7,258 bases of DNA from Candidatus Latescibacterota bacterium (GTDB lineage: Bacteria; Eisenbacteria; RBG-16-71-46; SZUA-252): positions 1-7,258 of the forward strand of contig JACQPZ010000219.1 of NCBI GenBank assembly GCA_016207265.1, in the 5' to 3' direction. The notes beneath the pieces were generated by a model. It did no database searches and was not told where the DNA came from. It was given only the letters and a program-made list of their open reading frames with translations. Shown here piece by piece: positions 6,559-7,258 of the stretch. The translations under genes and the position numbers were made by a program. Position 1 is the first letter of the stretch; every line of letters starts with the position of its first letter.

Positions 6559-6638
6559 AATATTATGTCAACTACAGCCCAGGGGCTGGTATCGCCTCTC
6601 GGAGACGCCTGGGCCGGGCTGTAGTTGACATGAATATT
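6559..6638. repeat. MITE-like inverted repeat or bidirectional terminator in the convergent spacer
   Basis: ATGTCAACTACAGCCC (6565-6580) is the exact reverse complement of GGGCTGTAGTTGACAT (6616-6631). AATATT lies outside each arm (6559-6564 and 6633-6638). It is both an extension of the inverted repeat, with one unpaired G at 6632, and a possible 6-bp target duplication around a 68-bp element (6565-6632). The 35-bp centre can form further pairs: CAGCC/GGCTG (6575-6579 with 6584-6588), or GCCCAGG (6577-6583) with CCTGGGC (6608-6614). No transposase is encoded. Read on the - strand, the repeat is followed by TAATATTTCTTCT, a weak T-rich run that could help end leuS transcripts. The rest of the spacer (6555-6558 and 6639-6733) shows nothing I can name. 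Confidence 0.8.
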
Positions 6639-6733
6639 CTGTGGTTTGGAGCCGCGGAGCGTCTGCCCTGTCGGCGGCGGCGGTGAGCGGTAAGGCACGG
6701 ACCCGATTCGGGAGCGTCGCGTCGGCTCAGCGT

Positions 6734-6748
6734 CCGCGCTCTGCGCGG
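6734..6748 (-). terminator. Hairpin just after the leuS stop codon
   Basis: CCGCGC (6734-6739) and GCGCGG (6743-6748) form a perfect 6-bp stem with a 3-nt loop, starting two bases beyond the leuS stop on the - strand. There is no U-run after it, so it may stabilise the 3' end or pause polymerase rather than act as a full intrinsic terminator. Confidence 0.35.
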
Positions 6749-6750
6749 TT

Positions 6751-7258
6751 CTACCGGATGACCACGTTCACCAGCCGGCCCGGGACGATGATGACCTGCA
6801 AGACCTTCTTGCCGGCCGCGTAGGAACGGACCTTCTCGTCCGCGAGGACGGTCGTTTCCACGGCGGCACGGTCGGCGCCGGTCGGGACCTCGATCTTCGA
6901 CCGCACCTTTCCGTTGACCTGAACGACCAGGGACAGCATGTCGCGCGCCAGGGCCTCCTTTGAGGCCGAGGGCCAGCCCGCCGTGAAGATGGAGCCTCGG
7001 TGGCCAAGGCGGCTCCAGGCGCCCTCCGCTGTGTGGGGCGCGAGAGGCGCGAGGAGGCGTGTCCCCACGTCCATGGCCTCCTTAACCTCCGGGGCCGTAA
7101 GATCGCCCCCCGAGTCCCGGTAATCGTCGAGTGCGTTCACGAATTGCATGAGCCCGCTGACGGCCGTATTCAGGTGCAGCCGGTCCACGTCCGTGAGGAT
7201 CTGGGCCGTGAGTTGGTGGATCCGCCTCCGGAGATCCCGGCGGGGTCCGGAAGCCGCC
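6751..7258 (-). CDS. leuS: Leucyl-tRNA synthetase, C-terminal part (5'-truncated by window edge)
   Basis: LeuRS is the cytoplasmic class I synthetase that charges tRNA-Leu. The last 168 codons are visible, about a fifth of the usual 800-880 residues; the catalytic and editing domains lie beyond the right edge. The fragment starts inside the anticodon-binding helical domain (LRRRIHQLTAQILTDVDRLH, then LNTAVSGLMQFVNAL) and continues through LLAPLAPHTAEGAWSRLGH. It ends with the LeuRS-specific C-terminal domain: VVQVNGKVRSKIEVP at fragment residues 111-125, then the terminal strand pair KVLQVIIVPGRLVNVVIR. The stop is TAG (6753-6751 read on the - strand). The frame is open to the window edge, so the GTG at 7188 is an internal valine, not a start. 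The usual AEELW of the helical domain reads AEGAW here, a mild deviation. The gene converges on the small membrane gene across the inverted-repeat spacer. Confidence 0.97.
   Translation of the reverse strand, partial: AASGPRRDLRRRIHQLTAQILTDVDRLHLNTAVSGLMQFVNALDDYRDSGGDLTAPEVKEAMDVGTRLLAPLAPHTAEGAWSRLGHRGSIFTAGWPSASKEALARDMLSLVVQVNGKVRSKIEVPTGADRAAVETTVLADEKVRSYAAGKKVLQVIIVPGRLVNVVIR

Noticed and set aside
6559..6638. A CRISPR repeat or E. coli-type REP reading of the inverted repeat.
   Set aside because: There is only one copy in the window, so there is no spacer array. The GTAG in the arm is not followed by a hairpin in the REP orientation.
6641..6823. A 60-codon + strand frame running from the spacer into the leuS end.
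   Set aside because: No ribosome site or motif, and it is antisense to the conserved leuS C-terminus.

Overview
This GC-rich bacterial window (well above 60% G+C by eye) carries six genes on the + strand and the tail of a seventh, leuS, converging on the - strand. The genes are packed tightly, with strong third-position GC bias that creates many long false reading frames. The mix (a RapA-like SNF2 motor, a GH57 alpha-glucan enzyme, a single-anchor TPR protein, leuS) suggests an uncultivated GC-rich Gram-negative lineage such as Candidatus Eisenbacteria, Gemmatimonadota or Myxococcota. That placement is an impression from gene style, not a measurement. I see no phage, CRISPR, toxin-antitoxin or defence cassette.

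Region 1 (1-2805): a SNF2/RapA-class ATPase whose reading frame is open at the left edge, overlapping by 11 bp with a gene for a charged, partly helical protein I cannot name. The first protein starts with a small Tudor-like barrel. The second resembles, in overall layout, the C-terminal part of RapA. Together they look like a RapA-type remodeller split over two genes, possibly acting on RNA polymerase or nucleic acid complexes.

Region 2 (2802-5745): a good sigma70-type promoter (TTGACA, 18 bp, TAGACT) sits on the stop codon of the preceding gene and drives a gene for a membrane-anchored TPR protein. A GH57 glycoside hydrolase follows 13 bp later, probably in the same transcript. Just before the promoter lies a perfect small hairpin flanked by two identical 12-bp direct repeats.

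Region 3 (5746-6554): two small membrane protein genes overlapping by one base. The first is a DUF4870/Tic20-like three-helix protein. The second has two helices and a cytoplasmic-looking heptad-like tail. The first gene's start is odd: a perfect AGGAGG lies too far upstream of it, while a possible promoter would place transcription start on the ATG itself.

Region 4 (6555-7258): a 196-bp spacer between convergent genes, holding a 16-bp perfect inverted repeat (MITE-like or a bidirectional terminator) in an unusually AT-rich patch. Next come a small hairpin at the leuS stop and the last 168 codons of leuS (leucyl-tRNA synthetase), which runs off the right edge. The best candidates for something undescribed are the split RapA-like pair, the inverted-repeat element and the two-gene membrane module. 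None can be called a new system from sequence alone.
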